From positions 420,029 to 484,028 of the forward strand of contig NZ_LMKN01000009.1 of NCBI RefSeq assembly GCF_001421535.1: a stretch of DNA of 64,000 nt. The letters are read 5' to 3'. Source of the DNA: Sphingomonas sp. Leaf20. GTDB taxonomy: Bacteria; Pseudomonadota; Alphaproteobacteria; Sphingomonadales; Sphingomonadaceae. Both the position numbers and the translations under genes were made by a program. The first letter of the stretch is position 1; the number at the start of each line of letters is the position of its first letter. Under the pieces are notes generated by a model. That model was not told the origin of the DNA, made no database searches, and was given only the letters and a program-made list of their open reading frames with translations. Positions 56,557-64,000 of the stretch are shown piece by piece.

Positions 56557-58635
56557 TTACCAGACGCGGATGCGGTCGGCGGGTGCGAGGTAATAGGCCT
56601 GCCCCGGCTTGACGTCGAACGCGGCATACCAAGGGTCGAGGTTGCGCACGACATAGCTGCGCCACGCGCTGGGCGTATGCGGATCGGTGGTCAGCTGCTG
56701 GCGGATCGACGCTTCGCGCGCCTTGTTCTGCCAGACCTGCCCGAAGCCCATGAAGAAGCGCTGGTCGCCGGTATAGCCGTCGAGAACCGGCGCGGGCTTG
56801 CCCGCGAGCGAGATCTTGTAGGCGTCATACGCGACGGTCACGCCCGCGAGATCGGCCATGTTCTCGCCGAGCGTGAGTTCGCCGTTCACCTTCGCGCCCG
56901 CGATCGGCTCATAGGCGCCGTACTGCGCGACGACCTTGTCGGTGTACGCCTTGAAGCGCGTCACGTCCTGCGGCGTCCACCATTCGGCGAAATTGCCCTT
57001 CGGGTCGAACTTGCGGCCCTGATCGTCGAAATGATGGCTCAGTTCATGCCCGATCACCGCGCCGATACCGCCATAATTGACCGCGGGATCGGCGTTCGGA
57101 TCGAAGAAGGGCGGCTGCAGGATCGCGGCGGGGAAGACCACCTCGTTCATCACCGGATTGGCATAGGCGTTGACCGTCTGCGGCGTCATGAACCATTCGC
57201 TGCGATCGACCGGCTTGCCGATCTTGGCGAGCTGCCGGTCATATTCGAACGCGGTCGCCCGGTCGGCGTTGCCGAGCACGTCGCCCGCCACGACCTTGAG
57301 CGAGGTGTAATCGCGGAACTTGTCGGGATAACCGATTTTGGGCGTGAACGCCGCGAGCTTGGCGCGCGCCTTGACCTTGGTCTCGGGCGCCATCCATTCG
57401 AGCTTCGACAGCCGGATGTCCATCGCCGCGATCAGGTTCCGGACGAGCTCGTCGGCCTTCGCCTTGGCCTCGGGCGGGAAATATTTCTCGACATAGACCT
57501 GGCCGACCGCCTCGCCGAGGCTGCCGTTGACGAGGTCGACGCCGCGCTTCCAGCGCTCCTTGAGCTGCGGCGTGCCCGACAGGACGGTGCCGTTGAACGC
57601 GAAGTTGGCATTGACGAACGGCGACGACAGCAACGGTGCCGACTTCGCGATCGTGTGGAAGGCGAGATATTCCTTCCACGTCGCGATCGGCGTCGCCGCG
57701 ACGATCTTCGCGGTGCCCGCCAGCGCCGAGGGCTGGCCGACGATCACGCGCGACTGGCTGCCGAGCCCCTGTGCGTCGAGCATCGTCTTCCAGTCGAAGC
57801 CGGGCATCTTGGTCGCGAGCGCCGCAACCATCTCGGGGTTGTAGCCCTTCTCGACCTGACGCTGCTCGGCGCGCGTCCAGTGGACCTGCGCGATCGCCTT
57901 TTCGAGATCGAAGATGCGCTTGGCGGCGCCGGCCGGATCGGGCTGGCCGGCAAGACGCATCATCGTCGCGACATAGTCTTGATATTTCGCGCGCGTCTCG
58001 ACGAACTTGGGGTTGTCGACGAGGTAATAGTCGCGGTCGGGCAGACCGAGACCGCCCTGCCCCAGATACACCGCGTAGACGGTGTTGTCCTTGAGGTCCT
58101 GCTGCACGCCGGCACCGATCGGAACGTCCATGCCGTTGCGCGTCGCGTCACCGAACGCGCGCGCGAGATCGGTCTGCGTCCTGATCGCGGCGATCTTGGC
58201 GAGATAGGGCTTGAGCGGCGCTGCGCCCTTCGCCTCGATCGCCGGCGCGTCCATGAAGCTGGCATAGGTGGTGCCGATCTTGTCGCGCACGCTGCCCGGC
58301 GCATTCTGCGTCTTGGCGGCCTCGTCGATGACGGCGCGCGTGCGCGTGTCGGACAGGTCGCGCAGGATCGCGAAGCCGCCCCAGCTCGAGCGGTCCGCCG
58401 GGATCTCGGTCCGCTCCATCCACTTGCCGTTGACGAAACGGTAGAAGTCATTGCCCGGCAGGACCGACTTGTCCATCGCGGTGGTGTCGACCCCGAAGTC
58501 GCCGAGCTTGGGCTTGCCGGCCGGTGCAGCCGTCGCGCCCGGACCGGTCGCGGTCGGTGCGGGACCCTGGCTCTGGGCGAACCCGATCGTCGAAACGGAG
58601 GCAAGCAGAAGGGCAGCGAAAATCGGCGTGCGCAT
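56557..58635 (-). CDS. M13-family metallopeptidase (PepO/neprilysin type), copy B
   Basis: A 692-residue paralogue of the next gene. Signal peptide about 1-20 (TPIFAALLLASVSTIGFAQ); catalytic HELSHHFDDQG (530-540) and GENMADLAG (Glu591); C-terminal RVW. The catalytic halves of the two copies are very similar while N-terminal parts differ more, suggesting retained mechanism and shifted substrate range. The ATG at 58635 opens the signal peptide; 22 upstream residues from another ATG are not signal-like. A 92-bp gap separates it from copy A, so expression may be joint. Confidence 0.94.
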   Translation of the reverse strand: MRTPIFAALLLASVSTIGFAQSQGPAPTATGPGATAAPAGKPKLGDFGVDTTAMDKSVLPGNDFYRFVNGKWMERTEIPADRSSWGGFAILRDLSDTRTRAVIDEAAKTQNAPGSVRDKIGTTYASFMDAPAIEAKGAAPLKPYLAKIAAIRTQTDLARAFGDATRNGMDVPIGAGVQQDLKDNTVYAVYLGQGGLGLPDRDYYLVDNPKFVETRAKYQDYVATMMRLAGQPDPAGAAKRIFDLEKAIAQVHWTRAEQRQVEKGYNPEMVAALATKMPGFDWKTMLDAQGLGSQSRVIVGQPSALAGTAKIVAATPIATWKEYLAFHTIAKSAPLLSSPFVNANFAFNGTVLSGTPQLKERWKRGVDLVNGSLGEAVGQVYVEKYFPPEAKAKADELVRNLIAAMDIRLSKLEWMAPETKVKARAKLAAFTPKIGYPDKFRDYTSLKVVAGDVLGNADRATAFEYDRQLAKIGKPVDRSEWFMTPQTVNAYANPVMNEVVFPAAILQPPFFDPNADPAVNYGGIGAVIGHELSHHFDDQGRKFDPKGNFAEWWTPQDVTRFKAYTDKVVAQYGAYEPIAGAKVNGELTLGENMADLAGVTVAYDAYKISLAGKPAPVLDGYTGDQRFFMGFGQVWQNKAREASIRQQLTTDPHTPSAWRSYVVRNLDPWYAAFDVKPGQAYYLAPADRIRVW

Positions 58636-58710
58636 CGGTGATCCTTGAAAAGATAAAGCCTGAAACTGGGCGTGTTGTACGCCGATAATACGCCTCGTCA
58701 ATTCGCGATT

Positions 58711-59271
58711 CTAGGCGTTCCTGCCGACATGGCGATGACGCCATTTACGCGCGATCCACAGCCGCCAACCGAGCGCGCTGAGCGCATACCCGCCAATCGA
58801 AGCGACGATCGTGATGACCAGCAGACCCAGCGCGGTGGCCGGCCCGGCCTGCATCAGCCACGGGATCCAGTCCGCCTGCGCCGCGGCCTCGGCAACGGGC
58901 TGGCCGGGGACGTGCGCGTCGATCCGCAGCAGCCAGGATCCGATCCAGTAGGCCGCGATCCATAGCGGCGGTGTCGTCAGTGGATTGGTTATGAACGTCG
59001 TCAGCGCCGCGGTCGGGACATTGGCCCGGAACGGCAGCGCGAACAACGCGGCGACGGGGGTCTGTGCGACCGGGATGAGGATGCCTGCGACCATCCCGAG
59101 CGCGACGCCGCGCGGTACCGAACGCCGCGTGAAACGCCACAATTCGGGCGCGAGCACGCGGTGCGCGACGGGACGGAGCAGCCGGTTGCGCTCCATCGAT
59201 TCGCGGGTCGGCAGATTGCGATGCGACCACGCCGCGAGGCGTCCGAAGATACCGACCGGCGTCCCGCTCAC
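58711..59271 (-). CDS. DUF2062 membrane protein
   Basis: A 186-residue protein with two to three membrane segments; the DUF2062 signature is seen in SVPRGVALGMVAGILIPVAQ and TTFITNPLTTPPLW. The family is widespread in proteobacteria and still without a proven function. The start is a GTG at 59271, three bases after the smpB stop; a later ATG (Met26) is possible. Position after smpB and before a periplasmic peptidase gives no clear hint. Confidence 0.88.
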   Translation of the reverse strand: MSGTPVGIFGRLAAWSHRNLPTRESMERNRLLRPVAHRVLAPELWRFTRRSVPRGVALGMVAGILIPVAQTPVAALFALPFRANVPTAALTTFITNPLTTPPLWIAAYWIGSWLLRIDAHVPGQPVAEAAAQADWIPWLMQAGPATALGLLVITIVASIGGYALSALGWRLWIARKWRHRHVGRNA

Positions 59272-59274
59272 GGC

Positions 59275-59757
59275 CTATCCACGATCCCGCATGATCCGGC
59301 CCTGCTCGCGCTTCCAGTCCTGTTCCTTCACCGAGTCGCGCTTGTCGTGGTTCTGCTTGCCCTTGGCGAGCGCGAGCTCGATCTTCGCGCGGCCCTTGGA
59401 GTTGAAATAGATCATCAGCGGCACGAGCGTCATGCCCTGGCGCGCGACGGCACCGTGCATCTTGTTGATCTCGCGCTCGTGCAGCAGGAGCTTGCGCGGA
59501 CGCTTGGGCTCATGGTTGAAGCGGTTGCCGTGGCTGAACTCGGGGATGTTCGAATTGACCAGCTGGACGGTTTTGCCCTTCACCTCGGCATAGGCCTCCG
59601 CGATCGAGCCCTCGCCGCCGCGCAGCGCCTTCACTTCGGTGCCGGTCAGCGCGATCCCCGCTTCGAAGACCTGCTCGATGTAATAGTCATACCGCGCGCG
59701 CCGGTTCTCGGCGACGATCTTGGTCTTCTCGAAGGTGGGGGGTTTGGGACGTGCCAT
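59275..59757 (-). CDS. smpB: SsrA-binding protein SmpB
   Basis: A 160-residue partner of tmRNA in ribosome rescue. It shows [54 protein letters not shown], and the basic C-terminal tail [20 protein letters not shown], which reads the empty A-site. tmRNA itself (ssrA) is not seen in the window. DUF2062 starts three bases downstream. Confidence 0.97.
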   Translation of the reverse strand: MARPKPPTFEKTKIVAENRRARYDYYIEQVFEAGIALTGTEVKALRGGEGSIAEAYAEVKGKTVQLVNSNIPEFSHGNRFNHEPKRPRKLLLHEREINKMHGAVARQGMTLVPLMIYFNSKGRAKIELALAKGKQNHDKRDSVKEQDWKREQGRIMRDRG

Positions 59758-59836
59758 GCGATGCGCGATGTAGGAGGTCGGAGCGCGAAGGGGAAGCGGG
59801 CGCGGTATCCAGCAGGATGTTAATTGTCGGTCCCGA

Positions 59837-59864
59837 CGTCATCCTGACTTTCGCCAGGATGACG
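59837..59864. repeat. Intergenic palindrome, copy 4 of 4 (after dapA)
   Basis: Perfect 10-bp arms CGTCATCCTG and CAGGATGACG around the loop ACTTTCGC. Right edge is 8 bp from the dapA stop codon on the minus strand; the smpB start lies 79 bp further on. This is the most complete copy of the family. Confidence 0.8.
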
Positions 59865-59872
59865 CAAGGGGA

Positions 59873-60772
59873 TCAGGCCAACCCTGCGTGGGCCAGCGCT
59901 GCATCGACTGCGGCGCGCGAGGCGTCGCCGGCGGGGGTCATCGGCAGGCGCAATGTCTCCGGGAACCCGGCCCGCACGCGCGCCATGGCATATTTGACCG
60001 GACCCGGCGACGCGTCGGTGAACAGCGCGTCGTGCAAGGGATAGAGCTGATCCTGATAGGCGAGCGCCTTGACGAAATCGCCCGCCTGGCACGCCGACTG
60101 GAAGTCCGCGCAGAGCCTCGGCGCGACGTTCGCGGTCACCGAGATGCAGCCCGTACCGCCCATCACGTTGAACGCGAGCGCGAGGTCGTCATTGCCCGAC
60201 AGCTGGCAGAAGTCGGGCCCGCACGCTGCGCGGTGCTGCGACACGCGCGCGAGCACGCCGCTGGCATCCTTCACGCCGACGAACACGTGCGGAAACGCGG
60301 TCACGACGCGCGCCAGCGTCGCGGGCTGGATATCGGTCACGGTACGGCCGGGCACGTTGTAGAGGATGATCGGCAGCGGCGCGTCGGTGGCGAGCGCTTC
60401 GAAATGCCGGAAGATCCCCTCCTGGCTCGGACGGTTGTAATACGGCGGGACCATCAGCGCGGCGTCGGCGCCGGCATCGCGCGCCGCGCGCAGGTTCGCC
60501 GAAGCAACGCGCGTGTCGTTCGATCCTGCCCCCGCGATCACGGGCACACGGCCTTTCGCCTGATCGACGCAGACGCGGACGACGTGAAAATGCTCGTCAT
60601 AGCTCAGCGTCGCCGCCTCGCCCGTCGTGCCGCACGCGACGAGCGCGGACGAGCCTTCGGCGATCTGCCATTCGACAAAATCGCGGTAGGTCGCCTCGTC
60701 GAAACTGCCGTCCGCGGCGAAGGGTGTGACGAGCGCCGGGATCGAGCCGGCAAACTGGGAACCTGAAACCAT
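59873..60772 (-). CDS. dapA: 4-hydroxy-tetrahydrodipicolinate synthase
   Basis: A 299-residue class I aldolase of lysine and diaminopimelate synthesis, condensing pyruvate with aspartate semialdehyde. Schiff-base Lys168 (FVGVKDASG), Tyr138 (ILYNVPGRT) and the GTTGE loop (48-52) are in place. DapA is divergent to a lytic transglycosylase gene, 79 bp apart; both relate to peptidoglycan, one supplying DAP and one cutting the polymer. Confidence 0.97.
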   Translation of the reverse strand: MVSGSQFAGSIPALVTPFAADGSFDEATYRDFVEWQIAEGSSALVACGTTGEAATLSYDEHFHVVRVCVDQAKGRVPVIAGAGSNDTRVASANLRAARDAGADAALMVPPYYNRPSQEGIFRHFEALATDAPLPIILYNVPGRTVTDIQPATLARVVTAFPHVFVGVKDASGVLARVSQHRAACGPDFCQLSGNDDLALAFNVMGGTGCISVTANVAPRLCADFQSACQAGDFVKALAYQDQLYPLHDALFTDASPGPVKYAMARVRAGFPETLRLPMTPAGDASRAAVDAALAHAGLA

Positions 60773-60851
60773 CGGTGTATCGCGCTCCTGCTGCGCTGAA
60801 ATCGGGTATTTCGTTCAGGACAGATACGGGTTGAAGCGCTATCCTGTCCAC

Positions 60852-62861
60852 ATGGTAGCATTGGCGTTTAAATCGACGATCATTCTGGCGGCGCTCGCGG
60901 GCACCGCAATCGCGTCCGGGGCCGGGCAGGAAACGCTCGATCGGTATCGGACGCAGCTCGCCAATATGGGGCCGCAGGCACAGACGACCGCCGCGCCCGC
61001 GTTCAGCGATGGCGCGATCGCCGCGACGATCGCGCAGTGGCGCGCGTTGCAGCAGACCGACGCGTTGCCGTTCGACAGCTATGCCGGGTTCCTGATGGCG
61101 CATCCCGGCTGGCCGAACGAGACCGCCAATCGGCGTGCGGCGGAACGCAAGGCGGCGACCGGGGCACCGGCGAACGTCGTCGCGTTCTTTACGCGCTATC
61201 CACCGCAGTCCGCGACGGGCAATCTCGCCTTCGCGCGCGCGCTGATGGCGTCGGGGCAGCGCGACCGCGCCTATGCCGCGGCGCGCACCGCTTGGCGATC
61301 GGGCGGACTGTCGCCGACCGACGAGGTCATGGTGACGACGGGCTTTGCCGGCGCGCTGACGGCCGAAGACCAGGACGCGCGAATGGACGCGCTGCTGTGG
61401 TCCGGACAGACGAGCGCGGCGCAGCGGCAGATAATGCTGGTCAGCCCGGCGCGGCGTCCGCTGTTCGAGGCACGGCTCGCGTTCCGCACCAATGCCCCCA
61501 ACGCCTCCGACCTGTCGGCAGCGACGCAGGAGACCTATCGCAGCGATGCGGGCTATGTCGCCGATCGCGCGTTGTGGCTGCGCAATGCCGGGGCGAGCCC
61601 GACCGCACGCGCCTGGCTCGCGCGGCCGCGGTCGCTGACGACGCGTCCTGGCAATCCGGCGAAATGGTACGAGACGCTGGTGACCAACGCGCGCGGCGCG
61701 GCGAACGACGGCCAGTGGCAGACCGCGTACGACATCGCGCGGCAGATCGACGATGCCTATCCCGCCGGCGCCAACATCTCGGCGAAATCCTATGCCGAGC
61801 GAGACGAATATACCAATCTGGCGTGGCTTGGTGGCCAGGCAGCGATGAAGCAGCTCGGCCGACCCGCCGATGCGATGACGCTGTTCGACCGCTATGCGCG
61901 CGGGTCGAGTTCGCCCGTGGTCCGGTCGCGCGGCTATTACTGGGCCGGGCGCGCCGCCGAAGCAGCCGGGCGCGCCGCGGATGCCACCGCCTTCTATACG
62001 CAGGCGGCGGGCTATCGCGATCAATTCTATGGCCAGCTCGCGACCGAGCGGATGGGGCGCACGCTGACCCCGCCGCCGCCAATGGCGAGCCTCGCGATCG
62101 CACCCGCGGTGCGCGCGGCGTTCGACCAGCGCGAGACGGTTCGCGCGGTGCGGTTTCTCGGCCGGATCAACGACTGGCAGGATCAGACCGCGTTCGTACG
62201 CCAGATCGCGGCGGACGCGACCAGCGACACCGATCACGTGCTGGCGGCCGAGCTGTCCAAGTCGATCAACCGTCCCGACCTCGGCGTGATGGTCGGCCGC
62301 AGCGCGCTGACCAACGGGCTGAGCGACTATTCGGCGGCGGGGTTCCCGACCGTCCCCGTGCCCGCGGGCTATGAGGACAACTGGACGATCATCCACGCGA
62401 TCTCGCGGCAGGAGAGCCAGTTCGATCGCGCCGCGGTCAGCCATGCGGGGGCCCGCGGGCTGATGCAGCTGATGCCCGCGACCGCGCGCGAGCAGTCGGG
62501 GAAGATCGGGCTGAATTACGATCAGGCGGCGCTGACGAGCGATCCCAATCTATCGATCATGTTGGGGTCGAGCTACTTCCAGCGGATCTATGCGAACTAT
62601 GGGAGCTATCCGCTTGCGATCGCGGCGTATAATGCCGGCGGCGGCAACGTGAACAAGTGGCTGCGCGCGAATGGCGACCCACGGAAGAGCGCGGTCGACA
62701 TCGTCGACTGGATCGAGGCGATCCCGTATCAGGAGACGCGCAACTATGTGCAGCGCGTGATCGAGAATGCGGTCGTGTACGATCTCATGAACCCCGCGCG
62801 CGCCAAGAGCCGCGTCGCGACGCGGACGTCCTGGTATCTCGGCAAGAACCGCCCGGGCTGA
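60852..62861 (+). CDS. slt: Soluble lytic murein transglycosylase (Slt70-type)
   Basis: A 669-residue periplasmic enzyme: signal peptide (FKSTIILAALAGTAIASGAG), long alpha-helical U-shaped domain (about 40-500), then the lysozyme-like catalytic domain with Glu521 in ISRQESQFD, followed by GARGLMQLMPATA and AIAAYNAGGGNVNKWL. It cleaves the MurNAc-GlcNAc bond, leaving anhydromuropeptides. The ATG at 60852 opens the signal peptide. greB follows 25 bp downstream. Confidence 0.94.
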   Translation: MVALAFKSTIILAALAGTAIASGAGQETLDRYRTQLANMGPQAQTTAAPAFSDGAIAATIAQWRALQQTDALPFDSYAGFLMAHPGWPNETANRRAAERKAATGAPANVVAFFTRYPPQSATGNLAFARALMASGQRDRAYAAARTAWRSGGLSPTDEVMVTTGFAGALTAEDQDARMDALLWSGQTSAAQRQIMLVSPARRPLFEARLAFRTNAPNASDLSAATQETYRSDAGYVADRALWLRNAGASPTARAWLARPRSLTTRPGNPAKWYETLVTNARGAANDGQWQTAYDIARQIDDAYPAGANISAKSYAERDEYTNLAWLGGQAAMKQLGRPADAMTLFDRYARGSSSPVVRSRGYYWAGRAAEAAGRAADATAFYTQAAGYRDQFYGQLATERMGRTLTPPPPMASLAIAPAVRAAFDQRETVRAVRFLGRINDWQDQTAFVRQIAADATSDTDHVLAAELSKSINRPDLGVMVGRSALTNGLSDYSAAGFPTVPVPAGYEDNWTIIHAISRQESQFDRAAVSHAGARGLMQLMPATAREQSGKIGLNYDQAALTSDPNLSIMLGSSYFQRIYANYGSYPLAIAAYNAGGGNVNKWLRANGDPRKSAVDIVDWIEAIPYQETRNYVQRVIENAVVYDLMNPARAKSRVATRTSWYLGKNRPG

Positions 62862-62886
62862 TCGGCGCGCTTGTTCCTGACGGCAG

Positions 62887-63369
62887 ATGACGATGGATCG
62901 CCCGAACTACATCACGCCCGCCGGCTATGCCGTGCTGCGCGCGGAATATGAGCAGCTTCTGGTCGACGAGCGGCCGAAGCTCGTCGAGACGATCTCATGG
63001 GCGGCGGGCAATGGCGACCGGTCGGAGAATGGCGATTACATCTATGGCCGCAAACGCCTGCGCGAGATCGACCGGCGGCTCGGCTGGCTATCGAAGCGGA
63101 TGAAGGCGGCGAAGGTGATCGATCCCGCCGCGCAGGAGGATCGGTCGCGCGTGTGGTTCGGCGCGTGCGTGACGGTCGCCGACGAGGATGACGCGCACCG
63201 CACGCTGACGCTGGTCGGCGACGACGAGACCGATGCGGGCAATGGCCGGATCGGCTGGAATTCGCCGTTCGCGCGCGCTTTGCGCGGCGCGGGCGTCGGC
63301 GACGTTCGACGCGTCGACCTGCCCGCGGGCGAGCGCGAATATGAAGTGATGGCGATCCACTACCCCTGA
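62887..63369 (+). CDS. greB: Transcription elongation factor GreB
   Basis: A 160-residue Gre factor. The N-terminal coiled coil (about 15-75) carries GNGDRSENGDYIYGRKRLRE, whose acidic tip (DRSENGD) enters the RNA polymerase secondary channel to stimulate cleavage of backtracked RNA; the C-terminal FKBP-like domain follows (RIGWNSPFARALRGAGVGD). The DYIYGR and RLGWLSKR sequences favour GreB over GreA. Starts at 62887 or 62893 are possible. Confidence 0.93.
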   Translation: MTMDRPNYITPAGYAVLRAEYEQLLVDERPKLVETISWAAGNGDRSENGDYIYGRKRLREIDRRLGWLSKRMKAAKVIDPAAQEDRSRVWFGACVTVADEDDAHRTLTLVGDDETDAGNGRIGWNSPFARALRGAGVGDVRRVDLPAGEREYEVMAIHYP

Positions 63370-63464
63370 CGAACGTGCGTGGCGGCATGGTCGGGGATGT
63401 CTGGCGCCGCGACCCGGCGGATCGAGCGTGGACGCGCGGACCGTGCGGGGCTAATCCCGGGTCC

Positions 63465-64000
63465 ATGGCCGAAACCCCAACCCGCAACGTCGCTTTGCTA
63501 ATCGATGCCGACAACGCCTCGTCCGCGACGCTCGATCCCGTGCTCACCGTCCTTGCAGAGCTTGGCACGGTCAACGTCCGCCGCGTCTATGGCAACTGGT
63601 CGAAACCCGCGCTCAAGGGGTGGCGCGACATGTCGATCAAGCACGGCATCGAGCCGCAGCAGCAGTTCGACCTGACCAAGGGCAAGAACGCGACCGACAT
63701 GAAGATGACGATCGACGCGATGGACCTGCTGTTCCGCGGGCGGATCGACGGGTTCGGGATCATGTCGTCGGACAGCGACTTCATGCCGCTGGCGATGCGC
63801 ATCCGCCAGGATGGCGTTCCCGTCTATGGCTTTGGCACGAGCCGAACACCTGAAGGGTTCCGCCAGGCGTGCACGCGCTTCATCGATGTGAGTGCGCTCG
63901 ATGATGAATCCGAGCCGATGCCGCTGTCGCTGCCGCCCGCGATCGGGGGCGAGAAGGCCCCTGCCCCCACCGCGCCAACTGCGCGTCGGTCGCGCGGTGG
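63465..64000 (+). CDS. NYN-domain (LabA/PIN-like) protein, 3' truncated by window edge
   Basis: About 178 residues are visible. The NYN/PIN-like nuclease fold shows VALLIDADNASS at the start with the first acidic residues, NATDMKMTIDAMDLL in the middle and GIMSSDSDFMPLAMRIRQDG, the last acidic cluster. Such proteins are predicted to be metal-dependent RNases, and many carry a C-terminal OST-HTH/LOTUS RNA-binding domain; here the visible end is a Pro/Ala-rich linker, so that domain would lie beyond the window. The ATG at 63465 is the first of the frame; 95 bp separate it from greB. Confidence 0.85.
   Translation, partial: MAETPTRNVALLIDADNASSATLDPVLTVLAELGTVNVRRVYGNWSKPALKGWRDMSIKHGIEPQQQFDLTKGKNATDMKMTIDAMDLLFRGRIDGFGIMSSDSDFMPLAMRIRQDGVPVYGFGTSRTPEGFRQACTRFIDVSALDDESEPMPLSLPPAIGGEKAPAPTAPTARRSRG

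Noticed and set aside
54512..58641. Two long plus-strand frames (658 and 654 codons) opposite the M13 peptidases
   Set aside because: Their similarity to each other merely mirrors the duplication of the real genes on the minus strand.
59275..59872. tmRNA (ssrA) near smpB
   Set aside because: No tRNA-like ends or tag-peptide frame were seen around smpB; ssrA is commonly elsewhere in alphaproteobacteria.
60597..62444. A 615-codon minus-strand frame opposite the lytic transglycosylase and running into dapA
   Set aside because: No recognisable domain; overlaps two well-supported genes.

Overview
The window is about 64 kb of GC-rich, gene-dense chromosome. Gene content and order point to an alphaproteobacterium of the order Sphingomonadales, most likely Sphingomonas or a close relative. 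The evidence is the pckA-chvI-chvG-hprK-rapZ-EIIA-HPr locus, a cckA hybrid kinase, an HdaA-type DnaA regulator, the lptD-surA-pdxA-rsmA block, and many overlapping ATGA/TGATG gene junctions. I see no prophage, insertion sequence, CRISPR array, rRNA or tRNA. This is mostly core genome, with a few less ordinary modules.

Layout. 0-4.3 kb: the end of a TesA-like esterase, a cysteine-free Crp/Fnr regulator, a minus-strand unit of two transglutaminase-like proteins plus a small unknown, and a divergent N-formylglutamate amidohydrolase. 4.5-7.4 kb: a soluble PAS/GAF hybrid histidine kinase. 7.5-13.1 kb: a five-gene caa3-type cytochrome oxidase operon (CoxII-cytochrome c fusion, CoxI-CoxIII fusion, small membrane protein, CtaG, tri-haem cytochrome c) in which every junction is a 4-bp overlap. 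13.1-18.7 kb, minus: a secreted unknown, hdaA, ppk1 and ppx (polyphosphate turnover plus replication control). 18.8-21.1 kb: purM, purN and a coupled membrane-anchored unknown. 21.1-24.1 kb, minus: acetyltransferase, ndk, holC, pepA. 24.3-29.9 kb: lptD, surA, pdxA, rsmA (outer-membrane biogenesis, vitamin B6, ribosome maturation). 29.9-33.2 kb, minus: TPR protein, RsmB-type methyltransferase, guaB. 33.3-34.7 kb: an SPFH/NfeD pair.

34.8-41.0 kb: pckA diverges from a two-component system (ChvI/ChvG) followed by HPr kinase, RapZ, a mannose-type EIIA and HPr. This joins envelope or acid sensing to carbon and PTS signalling. 41.1-46.6 kb: a TrmH-family methyltransferase, rmuC, def, recR, fmt and truA. 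46.7-60.8 kb is a long run of eleven minus-strand genes: dapA, smpB, DUF2062, two tandem M13 metallopeptidases, cckA, a single-domain response regulator, ilvD, a lipoprotein, nnrDE and an RlmD-like methyltransferase. 60.9-64 kb: a soluble lytic transglycosylase, greB and the start of a NYN-domain protein.

The less expected observations are: a family of four intergenic palindromes, all in the same orientation and all 3-22 bp after a minus-strand stop codon; a FAT GUY-like receiver with a degenerate motif behind cckA; a transglutaminase-like protein whose catalytic His position reads Ser, next to a paralogue with an intact triad; and a possible small Cys-rich ORF coupled to rmuC. I did not find a convincing completely new multi-gene system. 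The transglutaminase/formylglutamate-hydrolase cluster is the best candidate for poorly understood biochemistry.
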